From Microbacterium mitrae (GTDB lineage Bacteria; Actinomycetota; Actinomycetes; Actinomycetales; Microbacteriaceae), in the NCBI RefSeq assembly GCF_008017445.1, contig NZ_VRSW01000001.1, positions 806,001 through 870,000 on the forward strand: DNA of 64,000 nucleotides, in the 5' to 3' direction. Numbering within the stretch: position 1 is the first letter of the stretch; each line of letters opens with the position of its first letter. The notes beneath the pieces were generated by a model, which had not been told where the DNA came from, did not search any database, and saw nothing but the letters and a program-made list of their open reading frames with translations. The position numbers and the translations under genes are program-made. Positions 17,959 through 26,421 of this stretch are shown here, one piece after another.

Positions 17959-19406
17959 TCCCCCGAGTTGTCTCGCTCGACGAGGTGCATGGCACGCACG
18001 GCGTCGGTAATGGAACCAGTGAGCGAGGGGTACACCGCGAACACGCGGGAGAGCTGGTCGACCGTGAGGCGACGCTCCACCGCGACGGCGATCGGGTAGA
18101 TCAGTTCGGAGGCCTTGGGCGCCACGATGACGCCACCGATGACGGTTCCGGAACCCTCACGGGCGATGACCTTCACGAAGCCGTCTTTGATTCCCATCAT
18201 CTTCGCGCGCGGGTTGGCCGACAACGGCAACTTGTGCACCACACCGTTGATCTTGCCGTCTTCGACATCTTGCTGCGACCAGCCAACCGTCGCGATCTCG
18301 GGTGCGGTGAAGATGTTGGCGGTGATGCGGCGCTGTTCCATCGGAATGACAATGTCGCCGAGGGCGTGGAACACGGCGGTGCGACCCTGCATGCTGGCGA
18401 CGGAGGCCAGCGGAATGAACGTGGTGCAGTCACCGGCGGCGTAGATGTTGGGAACCGACGTGCGACCAACGCGGTTAACACGAATGTGGCCGGAGTCGGT
18501 GAGCTGAATACCCGCCTCTTCGAGCCCGATGCCGGCGGTGTTGGGGATCGATCCGACGGCCATCAGGCAGTGCGATCCCTCGACCGTGCGGCCATCGGCC
18601 AGGGTGACGAGCACACCGGTTTCGGTGCGCTCCACCTTGTCGGCGCGGGACTTGTTCAAGACGGTCATGCCACCACGCGTGAAGACCTTCTCCAGCACGG
18701 CGGCCGCATCCTGATCTTCCGACGGCAGAATCTGATCGCGCGAGGAGACCAGGGTGACCTTGGCCCCCAGGTTCATGTAGGCCGACGCAAACTCCGCGCC
18801 GGTGACACCAGAACCGACGACGATGAGGTGCTCCGGAAGCGCCTTCATGTCGTACAGCTGCGTCCACGTGAGAATGCGCTCGCCGTCGGGCATTGCCGAC
18901 GGCAGCTGACGGGGCGACGCACCAACCGAAACCAGAAGCGTGTCGGCCTCGACACGGTCAAAGTCGGTGCCGTCCTCGCCCGTCGAAACCACGACGGTGT
19001 GCTCGTCTTCGAGACGACCAAAACCGTTGATAATGCGGACGCCCGCCTCAACCAGGGCGGTGCGCATGTCTTCCGACTGCTGACGCGCCAGCGCCAGCAG
19101 ACGCTTGTTGACGGCGGCGAGGTTGATCGCAACTTCGGGCTTGAGCGGCTTGCCCGATGCGCCCTTCGCGAAGAACTGCACGCCGAGGTCTGACGCCTCC
19201 GAAATCGCGACGGCGGCATCGGCCGTCGCGATCAACGACTTGGACGGAACCACGTCAGTAATGACGGCGGAACCACCGACGCCGGCACGCTCGATAAGGG
19301 TGACATCTGCGCCGAGCTGCGCGGCCGCGAGCGCCGCTTCGTAGCCACCGGGGCCACCACCCAAAATCGCGACGGACTGGGTGCGCTCAAACGAGAGTGA
19401 AGACAT
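17955..19406 (-). CDS. lpdA: LpdA-type NAD(P)H:quinone dehydrogenase
   Basis: This is a flavoprotein of the pyridine nucleotide-disulfide oxidoreductase family, 483 residues. The FAD motif GGGPGGYEAA lies near residue 16, the NAD(P) motif GSGVTGAEFAS near 180 and the second FAD motif IYAAGDCT near 325. The redox-active CxxxxC of lipoamide dehydrogenases is replaced by SAVITDVV, followed by PSKSL, and the catalytic His is replaced in FAVYPSLTGS. Both changes are known from Mycobacterium LpdA, which reduces quinones rather than lipoamide. ATG 19406 gives the family N-terminus and lies 6 nt after GAGAAT. It is co-translated with a membrane protein. Confidence 0.85.
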   Translation of the reverse strand: MSSLSFERTQSVAILGGGPGGYEAALAAAQLGADVTLIERAGVGGSAVITDVVPSKSLIATADAAVAISEASDLGVQFFAKGASGKPLKPEVAINLAAVNKRLLALARQQSEDMRTALVEAGVRIINGFGRLEDEHTVVVSTGEDGTDFDRVEADTLLVSVGASPRQLPSAMPDGERILTWTQLYDMKALPEHLIVVGSGVTGAEFASAYMNLGAKVTLVSSRDQILPSEDQDAAAVLEKVFTRGGMTVLNKSRADKVERTETGVLVTLADGRTVEGSHCLMAVGSIPNTAGIGLEEAGIQLTDSGHIRVNRVGRTSVPNIYAAGDCTTFIPLASVASMQGRTAVFHALGDIVIPMEQRRITANIFTAPEIATVGWSQQDVEDGKINGVVHKLPLSANPRAKMMGIKDGFVKVIAREGSGTVIGGVIVAPKASELIYPIAVAVERRLTVDQLSRVFAVYPSLTGSITDAVRAMHLVERDNSGE

Positions 19407-19509
19407 ATTTCTATTCTCGCTCACCGGGGGCGCGTTGAAAAACGACACCCCTTCCTTTCGGGTGCACGGATGAGCGCGATTTCATCTGGCGCGCACGCGC
19501 AAGGGTTCC

Positions 19510-19515
19510 TAAAGT
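19510..19515 (+). promoter_or_regulatory. -10 box of leaderless PNP gene
   Basis: TAAAGT lies 6 nt before the ATG at 19522. Confidence 0.5.
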
Positions 19516-19521
19516 AGAGGA

Positions 19522-20355
19522 ATGTCTGAAACGTGGGATAACCCTCTTGAGAACCCGGCCGCTGATCCGTTCGAGATCGCCGCCCAGGCCGCTGCTGACA
19601 TTGCCCGTCTGACGGGCGTTGACCATCACGACATTGCGCTGACGCTGGGAAGTGGTTGGGGCAAGGCCGCCGACCTGATCGGTGAGACTGTGGCGACGAT
19701 CCCGGCGACCGAAGTCACCGGCTTTTCGCGTCCGGCTCTGGCGGGTCACGTCGGAACCATCCGCAGCGTGCGCACGCCCGACGGCAAGAACGTGCTCGTG
19801 ATTGGTGCGCGCACGCACTATTACGAGAACCATGGCGTGCGCCGGGTCGTTCACTCCGTTCGCACGGCCGCCGCCACCGGCGCCAAGATCATGGTGCTGA
19901 CCAACGGCGCCGGCGGCATCAAGGAGACGTGGAACCCCGGGCAGCCGGTGCTCATCAGCGACCACCTGAACCTCACCGCCGACTCGCCGCTCGAGGGTGC
20001 AACGTTCATTGACCTTACCGATCTGTATTCGGCACGCCTGCGCGCCATTGCGCGCACTGTTGACCCCTCGCTTGATGAGGGCGTTTACACGCAGTTCCGC
20101 GGCCCGCACTATGAGACCCCGGCCGAAGTTCAGATGGCAAAGACCATCGGCGGCCACATCGTCGGCATGTCGACGGCGCTGGAAGCCATTGCCGCGCGCG
20201 AGGCGGGCATGGAGGTGCTCGGCCTGAGCCTGATCACCAACCTCGCCGCTGGTATTCAGCAGACTCCGCTGAGCCACGAAGAGGTTATTGAAGCCGGAAA
20301 GACCGCGGAGCCGATCATTTCGGCTCTGCTCGCGAAGATTATCGAGGCACTGTGA
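19522..20355 (+). CDS. punA: Purine-nucleoside phosphorylase (trimeric type)
   Basis: This enzyme splits inosine and guanosine with phosphate into base and ribose-1-phosphate. The 277-residue length and motifs fit the trimeric class: GSGWG near the N-terminus (phosphate loop), ARTHYYENHG, VLTNGAGGI, the purine-site QFRGPHYETPAEV and GMSTALEAIAA. The stop overlaps the start of the next gene by 4 nt (GTGA). The adjacent phosphosugar mutase could convert the ribose-1-phosphate product. Confidence 0.95.
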   Translation: MSETWDNPLENPAADPFEIAAQAAADIARLTGVDHHDIALTLGSGWGKAADLIGETVATIPATEVTGFSRPALAGHVGTIRSVRTPDGKNVLVIGARTHYYENHGVRRVVHSVRTAAATGAKIMVLTNGAGGIKETWNPGQPVLISDHLNLTADSPLEGATFIDLTDLYSARLRAIARTVDPSLDEGVYTQFRGPHYETPAEVQMAKTIGGHIVGMSTALEAIAAREAGMEVLGLSLITNLAAGIQQTPLSHEEVIEAGKTAEPIISALLAKIIEAL

Positions 20356-22022
20356 CGATCGACCTCACCACAGCACTGCGCCGCGCCACGGCGTGGCTCG
20401 CGCAAGATCCTGACGATCAGACTCATCGCGAGCTCGATGAGCTCATCAACCGTGCAATGGACGGCAATCCGGCCGCGCAGGCGGAGATCATCGACCGCTT
20501 CGACTCCCGTCTGGCGTTCGGAACCGCGGGCTTGCGCGGCGAGCTTGGCGCTGGTTCCGCGCGCATGAATCGCGTGCTCGTGGCCCAGGCCGCTGCCGGG
20601 TTTGCCGCCTACCTGCGTGAGAAGAACCCCGACCACACCCCGACCGTGGTGATTGGTTATGACGGTCGCCGAAACTCCGACGTCTTCGCTAAAGACTCCG
20701 CCGAGCTGTTCGCTGGCGCAGGTCTTAAGGCCGTGCTGTTGCCGCGACTGTTGCCGACCCCGGTGCTGGCGTTTGCGGTGCGCCATCTGGGTGCTGATGC
20801 GGGTGTCATGGTCACCGCAAGCCACAACCCGCCGAACGACAACGGCTACAAGGTGTACCTGGGCGGCAACGACCAGGGCGCCCAGATTGTTGCTCCTGCG
20901 GACGCCGAGATTGCCGCGCACATCCAGCGCATTGCCGACACGCTTTCGGTCGCCGATCTGGAACGCTCCGAGGCGTATGAGATCGGCTCCGAGTCGATCG
21001 TCGACGCCTACGTTGCCGCGACCGCAGCCGTGGCTCCGGCACCGGCTGCCGCGGCTGGCATGCGTTGGGTCTACACCGCGATGCATGGCGTCGGTTGGGA
21101 GACCGTGAAGCGCGTGTTGGAGCGGGCAGGGTACCCACTGCCGGAGACGGTGTCAGCGCAGCTTGAACCCGACGGCGCATTTCCCACGGTGGCGTTTCCT
21201 AACCCGGAAGAGCCGGGCGCCATGGATCTGTCATACGAGACGGCCACCGCGGCCGAGGCCGATTTCATCATCGCGAACGACCCCGACGCCGACCGCCTCG
21301 CGGTGGCCATTCCCGCCCCCGACGGTTGGCGCCGCCTGACCGGCAACGAGGTCGGCCTCCTCCTCGGCTGGCGTGCAGCGCGCGCGGCCGAGGGCACGGC
21401 CGGCGCATCGCTCGCCTGCTCGCTCGTTTCATCCCCTGGGCTCGGAACGATCGCCGCGCACTATGGGCTCGACTTTCACGAGACGCTGACCGGCTTCAAA
21501 TGGATCTCCCGCGCCCCCGGCATCGTGTTCGGTTTTGAAGAGGCACTCGGCTATCTCGTCAACCCAGAAACGGTGCGCGACAAAGACGGCATTTCTGCCG
21601 CCGTCGCGTTGCTGGGTCTGGCTGCGGCGGCTCGTGAGAGCGGAACCACGGTGGCGGGCTTGCTTGACGAGCTGAGCGAGACGTTTGGTCACTTCGCCAG
21701 CGGGCAGGTCTCGATTCGCGTTGACGACGTTGCCGTGATCGCCCGAATCATGGCGGCTCTGCGCGCCACGCCTCCCACCAGCATTGGTGATGATCCTGTG
21801 GTGAGTGCAGAAGACCTGCTTTCGGTGCCCGCCGATGAGCCGTCTGGCGACGTCCTGCGCTACCGCTTGGCATCGGGCTCCCGTGTGATCGTGCGCCCCA
21901 GCGGAACCGAGCCCAAGCTCAAGGCCTACCTTGACGCCAAGGCTGACTCCGCGGCGGCGTCGGCAGAGCGAATCACCGCGATGGAGAACGCGATGCGGGA
22001 GCTGCTTGATCAGCTGTCGTAA
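20352..22022 (+). CDS. Phosphosugar mutase (phosphomanno/phosphogluco/phosphopentomutase family)
   Basis: This enzyme of the alpha-D-phosphohexomutase superfamily has 556 residues. The catalytic phosphoserine lies in TASHNPPNDNGYK (about residue 155). The metal loop NDPDADR follows, then the sugar-binding FEEALGY and the phosphate-binding loop RPSGTEPKLKAY near the C-terminus. Tight coupling to purine-nucleoside phosphorylase (4-nt overlap) suggests it isomerises ribose-1-phosphate to ribose-5-phosphate. Glucose or mannose phosphates are equally compatible with the motifs. Confidence 0.88.
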   Translation: MTIDLTTALRRATAWLAQDPDDQTHRELDELINRAMDGNPAAQAEIIDRFDSRLAFGTAGLRGELGAGSARMNRVLVAQAAAGFAAYLREKNPDHTPTVVIGYDGRRNSDVFAKDSAELFAGAGLKAVLLPRLLPTPVLAFAVRHLGADAGVMVTASHNPPNDNGYKVYLGGNDQGAQIVAPADAEIAAHIQRIADTLSVADLERSEAYEIGSESIVDAYVAATAAVAPAPAAAAGMRWVYTAMHGVGWETVKRVLERAGYPLPETVSAQLEPDGAFPTVAFPNPEEPGAMDLSYETATAAEADFIIANDPDADRLAVAIPAPDGWRRLTGNEVGLLLGWRAARAAEGTAGASLACSLVSSPGLGTIAAHYGLDFHETLTGFKWISRAPGIVFGFEEALGYLVNPETVRDKDGISAAVALLGLAAAARESGTTVAGLLDELSETFGHFASGQVSIRVDDVAVIARIMAALRATPPTSIGDDPVVSAEDLLSVPADEPSGDVLRYRLASGSRVIVRPSGTEPKLKAYLDAKADSAAASAERITAMENAMRELLDQLS

Positions 22023-22039
22023 CGACTTCCGATAACGCA

Positions 22040-22083
22040 CCCCTGGTTCCGGCGCCCACAGCTTTGGAACCAGGGGTTTCGTT
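22040..22083 (+). terminator. Terminator after the mutase gene
   Basis: CCCCTGGTTCC (22040-22050) pairs exactly with GGAACCAGGGG (22066-22076) across 15 nt, followed by TTTCGTT. It ends the PNP-mutase operon. Confidence 0.75.
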
Positions 22084-22108
22084 TGTAACAAAAATCACTA
22101 CCCCAGTC

Positions 22109-22147
22109 GCGATATATCGTGTTACAGTTCCAACGCGATATATCGCG
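22109..22147. promoter_or_regulatory. Double palindromic operator (CGATATATCG x2)
   Basis: CGATATATCG occurs at 22110-22119 and, inside the perfect 14-bp palindrome CGCGATATATCGCG, at 22134-22147. The centres are 26 bp apart and the second ends 17 nt before the MFS start. AT-rich palindromes of this kind resemble PadR-family operators as I recall them; no regulator gene is adjacent. Confidence 0.6.
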
Positions 22148-22164
22148 ACTCACGAAGGATGATT

Positions 22165-23604
22165 ATGGACGCCACCCCCACCGCTCAGCCGCCCTCTCGC
22201 TGGCTCGGCTCCGTCGTGACCTTCATGTCGGGCCAAACCGTGAGCCTCTTTGGCTCGATGCTCGTGCAGTACGCGGTGTTTTGGTACCTGACGCTGGAGT
22301 TCAAGTCGGGCTGGATCATGACGCTGGCCGCCGTCTTCGGCTTTCTGCCCCAGGCCATCGTCTCCGTGTTCGGCGGAGTGTGGGCCGACCGCCACAACCG
22401 CAAATACCTGATCATCATGGCCGATGCTTCTATCGCGATCACCACCCTTGCCCTCGCGATCCAGCTGATGACAGGCGAGGCACCACTGTGGGCCATCTTC
22501 CTCACGCTGGCGATCCGCTCGGCGGGCGCCGGTGTGCAAACCCCCGCCGTCTCCGCGATGATTCCGCAGATCACCCCGCCAGCACACCTCATCCGCGTCA
22601 ACGGCATCCTGCAGTCCATCAACTCGGCGATGGCGCTGTTGGTTCCGGCAGCCGCCGGCGCCCTCTTCGCCGTCGCCGCGCAGGCGGCGGGCTCCTCCAC
22701 TGCCGCCCTGGTTCCGATCTTCTTCATTGACGTGGTGACGGCTGCCATCGGCATTGGTCTGATCGCCTTCGTCAAGGTCGGCAAGGTCGAGCGCACGGGC
22801 GACGTCGAAACCGGCTACTTCACCGACCTCGTCGACGGCGTGAAGTACGTGGCAACGCACTCCTTCTTGCGATGGTTACTGGTGCTGTTCGCGATCGTGT
22901 TTATCTTGACCGTCGCACCCAGCAACCTCACGCCGCTCATGCTGGTGCGCACGTTTGGCACCGGCAACGAGTCGCTCGATATCGCGAACCTCACCATTTT
23001 GGAGATCGCCTTCAGCGTCGGCATGATGCTCGGCGGCGTTCTGATCGCCACCGTGTTCGCGAAGGTCAATCGCATCGCCGCGATCGTGGTGTCGTCGTTT
23101 GTGTTCGGCGCCCTATCGATTGGCCTTGGTCTCAGTCCCAACACCATCGTGTTCTTCGCCTTCATGTTCTTGGTCGGCCTCGCCGTGCCCTTCTTCTCCA
23201 CCGCGTCGATGACGTTGATCCAGGAGACGGTGGAACCAGAGCGCCAGGGCCGCGTGTTTGGTTTCGTGAGCATCGTGATGGCGGTGGCTATGCCGTTTGG
23301 CATGGTGATTCTCGGCCCGCTCGCCGATGTCATCCCCATCGAAACCCTGTTGATCGCCGCCGGTGTGCTGACCTTTGTTGTCGTCGGCATTGCCATCCTC
23401 TCCCCCGCTGGTCGCCGCGCCACGGCAGCCGCTAAGGCGATGACGGGTGGCGGAACCATGGGCACCGCCGCGAGCGCGCAGGAGGATACGAGCACCGGAC
23501 TGTTTGACGCTTCATCCATTCAGAACGCCACGGCCAGCGGATCCTCGGGCGCGGCGGCGGCCACGCTGGCGGACTCGGTGGCCGAGATGCGGGAAGAACA
23601 GTAG
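22165..23604 (+). CDS. MFS exporter, MdfA/multidrug-like
   Basis: This is a major facilitator protein of 479 residues with about twelve membrane segments. The loop between segments 2 and 3 has GGVWADRHNRKYLI, the family motif A, and helix 5 has SINSAMALLVPAAAGALF. The C-terminal 70 residues are Ala/Ser-rich and probably cytosolic. It most resembles MFS permeases that export drugs or macrolides. ATG 22165 is preferred because AAGGA lies 6 nt upstream; ATG 22159 touches that site. It is controlled by the double palindrome just upstream, which implies inducible expression. Confidence 0.85.
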   Translation: MDATPTAQPPSRWLGSVVTFMSGQTVSLFGSMLVQYAVFWYLTLEFKSGWIMTLAAVFGFLPQAIVSVFGGVWADRHNRKYLIIMADASIAITTLALAIQLMTGEAPLWAIFLTLAIRSAGAGVQTPAVSAMIPQITPPAHLIRVNGILQSINSAMALLVPAAAGALFAVAAQAAGSSTAALVPIFFIDVVTAAIGIGLIAFVKVGKVERTGDVETGYFTDLVDGVKYVATHSFLRWLLVLFAIVFILTVAPSNLTPLMLVRTFGTGNESLDIANLTILEIAFSVGMMLGGVLIATVFAKVNRIAAIVVSSFVFGALSIGLGLSPNTIVFFAFMFLVGLAVPFFSTASMTLIQETVEPERQGRVFGFVSIVMAVAMPFGMVILGPLADVIPIETLLIAAGVLTFVVVGIAILSPAGRRATAAAKAMTGGGTMGTAASAQEDTSTGLFDASSIQNATASGSSGAAAATLADSVAEMREEQ

Positions 23605-23648
23605 CTGAACGACCCAGCGCCGCGTCTGGCTGGGCGTGAGACGCACTC

Positions 23649-23654
23649 TATGCT
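23649..23654 (+). promoter_or_regulatory. -10 box of leaderless GNAT gene
   Basis: TATGCT lies 6 nt before the GTG at 23661. Confidence 0.5.
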
Positions 23655-23660
23655 CGTAGG

Positions 23661-24275
23661 GTGCGTCTCACTGAAATCACGACATTGCGATCTGAGCATG
23701 TTGTCTTAGAGCCGCTCACCGAGTCTCACAACGACGAGCTGAGCGAAGCCGCGGCAGAAATTACCGAAGACCTGTGGTTCACGTCGGTACCGCGCCCCGA
23801 CCAGGTCATGGCCGACACCGCCTTTCGGTTGCAGCAGCGCGACAGCGGCCTGATGAACCCCTTTGTCGTGCGCCGCGCCACCGATGGCCGCGTCGTTGGT
23901 TCCACCACCTTGTGCAACCTTCTCGTCGACGTGCCACGCGCCGAGATCGGGTACACCTGGTACACGCCGGCGGCGCGCGGAACCGCGATCAACCCCGCCG
24001 CAAAACTCCTGCTGCTTCAGCATGCCTTCGAACAGTGCGTCGTCATTGCCGTTGAGTTTCGCACGCACGCCCACAATCTGCGCTCCCGCGCGGCCATCGC
24101 AAAGCTGGGTGCGAAGCAAGATGGCATCTTGCGTAACGACCGCGTCGGCCGCGATGGCACAATGCGCGACACCGTGGTGTTCTCGATTCTGCCGCACGAG
24201 TGGCCGACCGTGCGCCTCGGTCTCCGCGCACGCCTGGCACGCTTCGACGCTTCTCCCGGCACCGTCACGCCGTAG
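23661..24275 (+). CDS. GNAT-family N-acetyltransferase (RimJ/RimL-like)
   Basis: This is a predicted acetyl-CoA-dependent acetyltransferase of 204 residues. It has the RimJ-like layout: LRSEHVVLEPLTESHNDEL at the start, VVGSTTLCNLLVD and AEIGYTWYTPAARGTAIN as the central strands and acetyl-CoA region, then EFRTHAHNLRSRAAIAKLGA and a C-terminal TVVFSILPHEWP strand. The acceptor (ribosomal protein, other protein or small molecule) is unknown. The stop codon shares one base with the start of the TauE/SafE gene, so the two are coupled. Confidence 0.82.
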   Translation: MRLTEITTLRSEHVVLEPLTESHNDELSEAAAEITEDLWFTSVPRPDQVMADTAFRLQQRDSGLMNPFVVRRATDGRVVGSTTLCNLLVDVPRAEIGYTWYTPAARGTAINPAAKLLLLQHAFEQCVVIAVEFRTHAHNLRSRAAIAKLGAKQDGILRNDRVGRDGTMRDTVVFSILPHEWPTVRLGLRARLARFDASPGTVTP

Positions 24276-25000
24276 TGACTCTCGTTATTGCGGCTGCCGC
24301 GACGCTCATCGCGGCCATCATTCAGCGCATCACCGGGCTGGGTTTTGTGCTTGCCCTGTTTGGCCCGATGGTGCTGATCTATGGCGCCATGGAGGGTACG
24401 CGAATTGCTGTTCTGCTCGCGCTGGCGGCCTCCGTCAGCGCGCTGCCGTTTGTCTGGCGTGAGATTGATTGGCGCCGGGTTGCCTGGCTCGCCATTCCCG
24501 GAATCGCCGTCATTCCGCTCGGAGCCCTCGTGGTGCGAAACCTGAATGAGGGGTGGCTGTTGGTACTCATTGCGCTGCTGGCCTTCTTCGCGCTCACCGC
24601 CAACAAGATTTCGGCGCTGTCTCGCCTGTTCGTTGGTCGCACGGGCGCCATCGCCGCGGGGGCAGCGGCAGGCTTCATGCATGTCACTAGCGGGCTGTCT
24701 GGGCCGCCGCTTGCGGCCTATGCCATCGGTGACAAGTGGGGTCAGCGCAGCTTTACCGCGACCGTGCAGGCCATCTTCGCCATCCTGAGCGCCACCTCCG
24801 TTATCTCCCGAGGCCTGCCCACCTCCGACAGCGGCGGTGTCGTCATTCTCATCATCGTGACGGTTGTCGGCATCATCATCGGCACCATGCTGTCGAGGTT
24901 TGTGCCCCCGAGCATCGCCCGGCGCGCGATGCTGGCGATCGCCTGGGCGGGAGCGTTCGTCGCGCTCGTTCGCGGCGTCGCCATGCTGATCGCCGGGTGA
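24275..25000 (+). CDS. TauE/SafE-family anion permease
   Basis: This membrane protein of 241 residues has about eight hydrophobic segments. The family carries sulfite, sulfonates or other organic anions outward. Repeated glycine-rich motifs at helix starts fit the family: RITGLGFVLALFGPMVLIYG in the first half and GAAAGFMHVTSGLSGPPLAAY in the second. The start is GTG 24275, which overlaps the last base of the GNAT stop. A longer frame from 24200 would run through the GNAT gene and is not credible. Substrate unknown. Confidence 0.82.
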   Translation: MTLVIAAAATLIAAIIQRITGLGFVLALFGPMVLIYGAMEGTRIAVLLALAASVSALPFVWREIDWRRVAWLAIPGIAVIPLGALVVRNLNEGWLLVLIALLAFFALTANKISALSRLFVGRTGAIAAGAAAGFMHVTSGLSGPPLAAYAIGDKWGQRSFTATVQAIFAILSATSVISRGLPTSDSGGVVILIIVTVVGIIIGTMLSRFVPPSIARRAMLAIAWAGAFVALVRGVAMLIAG

Positions 25001-25003
25001 CGC

Positions 25004-25045
25004 CGCACACGCACACGTGCGCGCGACTCGTGTGCGCGTGTGCCG
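25004..25045 (+). terminator. Hairpin after the TauE/SafE gene
   Basis: GCACACGCACACG and CGTGTGCGCGTGTGC pair with a 2-nt bulge around a short GC-rich loop, 4 nt after the stop. No T-tract follows, so it may be a stem-loop that stabilises RNA rather than an efficient terminator. Confidence 0.4.
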
Positions 25046-25122
25046 AGTGGCTGTGCCAGCACAATGAGTAGGATGGCGATATCGCCTACCCGAGGCGCAC
25101 ACTGTCGTGCGAGGAGTTTTTC

Positions 25123-26421
25123 GTGCCCCCACTGCCTTATGCCATCATCGGCGCGGGCCCCACCGGACTCGCTGCCGCCCGCGCGCTGCAAAAAGCCAAG
25201 ATTCCGTTTCAGGGATATGAGGCGGCGAGTGGCGTTGGCGGGCTGTGGGACATCACGAATCCCCGCAGCACGATGTACGAATCTGCACACCTGATTTCTT
25301 CGCGCACCACCACGGAGTTCACCGAATTTCCGATGGCCTCAACGGCTGACTATCCGAGCCACCGCGAGCTGAAGAAGTATTTCGGAGACTTCGCCGCGCA
25401 CTTTGGTCTTGCCGAGCAGTTTCACTTCAATACGCGCGTCGACAGCATTCGCCGTGATGGTTCCGACTGGCTCGTCACCGCAACCGGGGAGCACGGAACC
25501 GAGACGCAGCGCTATGCGGGCGTGCTGTTGGCCAACGGCACCCTGGCAGAGCCCAATGTGCCGACGTTCCGGGGCGAATTCACGGGCGAAATTCTGCACA
25601 CCAGCGCCTACAAAGCTGCGACGCAGTTGGCCGGCAAGCGGGTGCTCATCATCGGCGCGGGCAACAGCGGGTGCGATATTGCCGTCGACGCGGTGCATCA
25701 CGCCGCGGCGGTCGATATGAGCGTGCGGCGAGGCTACTACTTCGTGCCGCGCTACCTGTTTGGTCGCCCCTCTGACACGCTCAATCAGGGCAAGCCGCTA
25801 CCCGCCAAGATCAAACAGTTCATCGACAAGCGCGTACTGCAGGCTTTCACGGGCGATCCGGTGCGCTTCGGGTTTCCGAAGCCGACCTACAAAATTTACG
25901 AGTCTCATCCCATCGTTAACACCCTGATCCTCAACTACCTCGGGCAGGGCGATCTCAGCATTCGCGCCGACATTGATCGGTTCGACGGAACCACGGTGCA
26001 CTTTCGTGACGGCTCGTCGACAGAGTACGACACGGTGGTGCTTGCCACCGGCTACAAGCTTGACTACCCGTTTGCCGATCGGGCTGATCTGCACTGGGGC
26101 GGTGCCTCACCCGATCTCTATCTCAACGTCTTTCCGCCAAGCTTTAACGGACTGTACGTGTTGGGCATGATCGAGGCGTCGGGCATCGGCTGGCAGGGGC
26201 GGGCGGAGCAAGCCGAGCTCGTTGCGGCGTACCTGCGCGCCGAGCGCGAGGACCCGGAACGCGCGCGACAGTTTCGCGAACGCGTAGCCGCCGATCCCTG
26301 GCCCGATGTCACCGGCGGCTACAACTACCTGGGCCTTGACCGCATGAGTTACTACGTCAACAAAGACGCCTATCGCGGCGCGGTCGCGACGGCTACCAAG
26401 ACCTTGAAGGTGGGCGCGTGA
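25123..26421 (+). CDS. Flavin-containing monooxygenase
   Basis: This FAD/NADPH enzyme probably inserts one oxygen atom into a ketone, amine or sulfide. The 432-residue protein has FAD motif GAGPTG near residue 10, GVGGLWD, and the FMO fingerprint FRGEFTGEILHTSAYK near 150. An NADPH motif GAGNSGCD lies near 180, and ATGYKLDYPF near 305. The Tyr-Lys fingerprint places it with FMOs and close to Baeyer-Villiger enzymes. The GTG start has GAGGAG about 7 nt upstream. It overlaps the BASS transporter gene by 4 nt, forming an operon of monooxygenase, transporter and SDR. Confidence 0.9.
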   Translation: MPPLPYAIIGAGPTGLAAARALQKAKIPFQGYEAASGVGGLWDITNPRSTMYESAHLISSRTTTEFTEFPMASTADYPSHRELKKYFGDFAAHFGLAEQFHFNTRVDSIRRDGSDWLVTATGEHGTETQRYAGVLLANGTLAEPNVPTFRGEFTGEILHTSAYKAATQLAGKRVLIIGAGNSGCDIAVDAVHHAAAVDMSVRRGYYFVPRYLFGRPSDTLNQGKPLPAKIKQFIDKRVLQAFTGDPVRFGFPKPTYKIYESHPIVNTLILNYLGQGDLSIRADIDRFDGTTVHFRDGSSTEYDTVVLATGYKLDYPFADRADLHWGGASPDLYLNVFPPSFNGLYVLGMIEASGIGWQGRAEQAELVAAYLRAEREDPERARQFRERVAADPWPDVTGGYNYLGLDRMSYYVNKDAYRGAVATATKTLKVGA

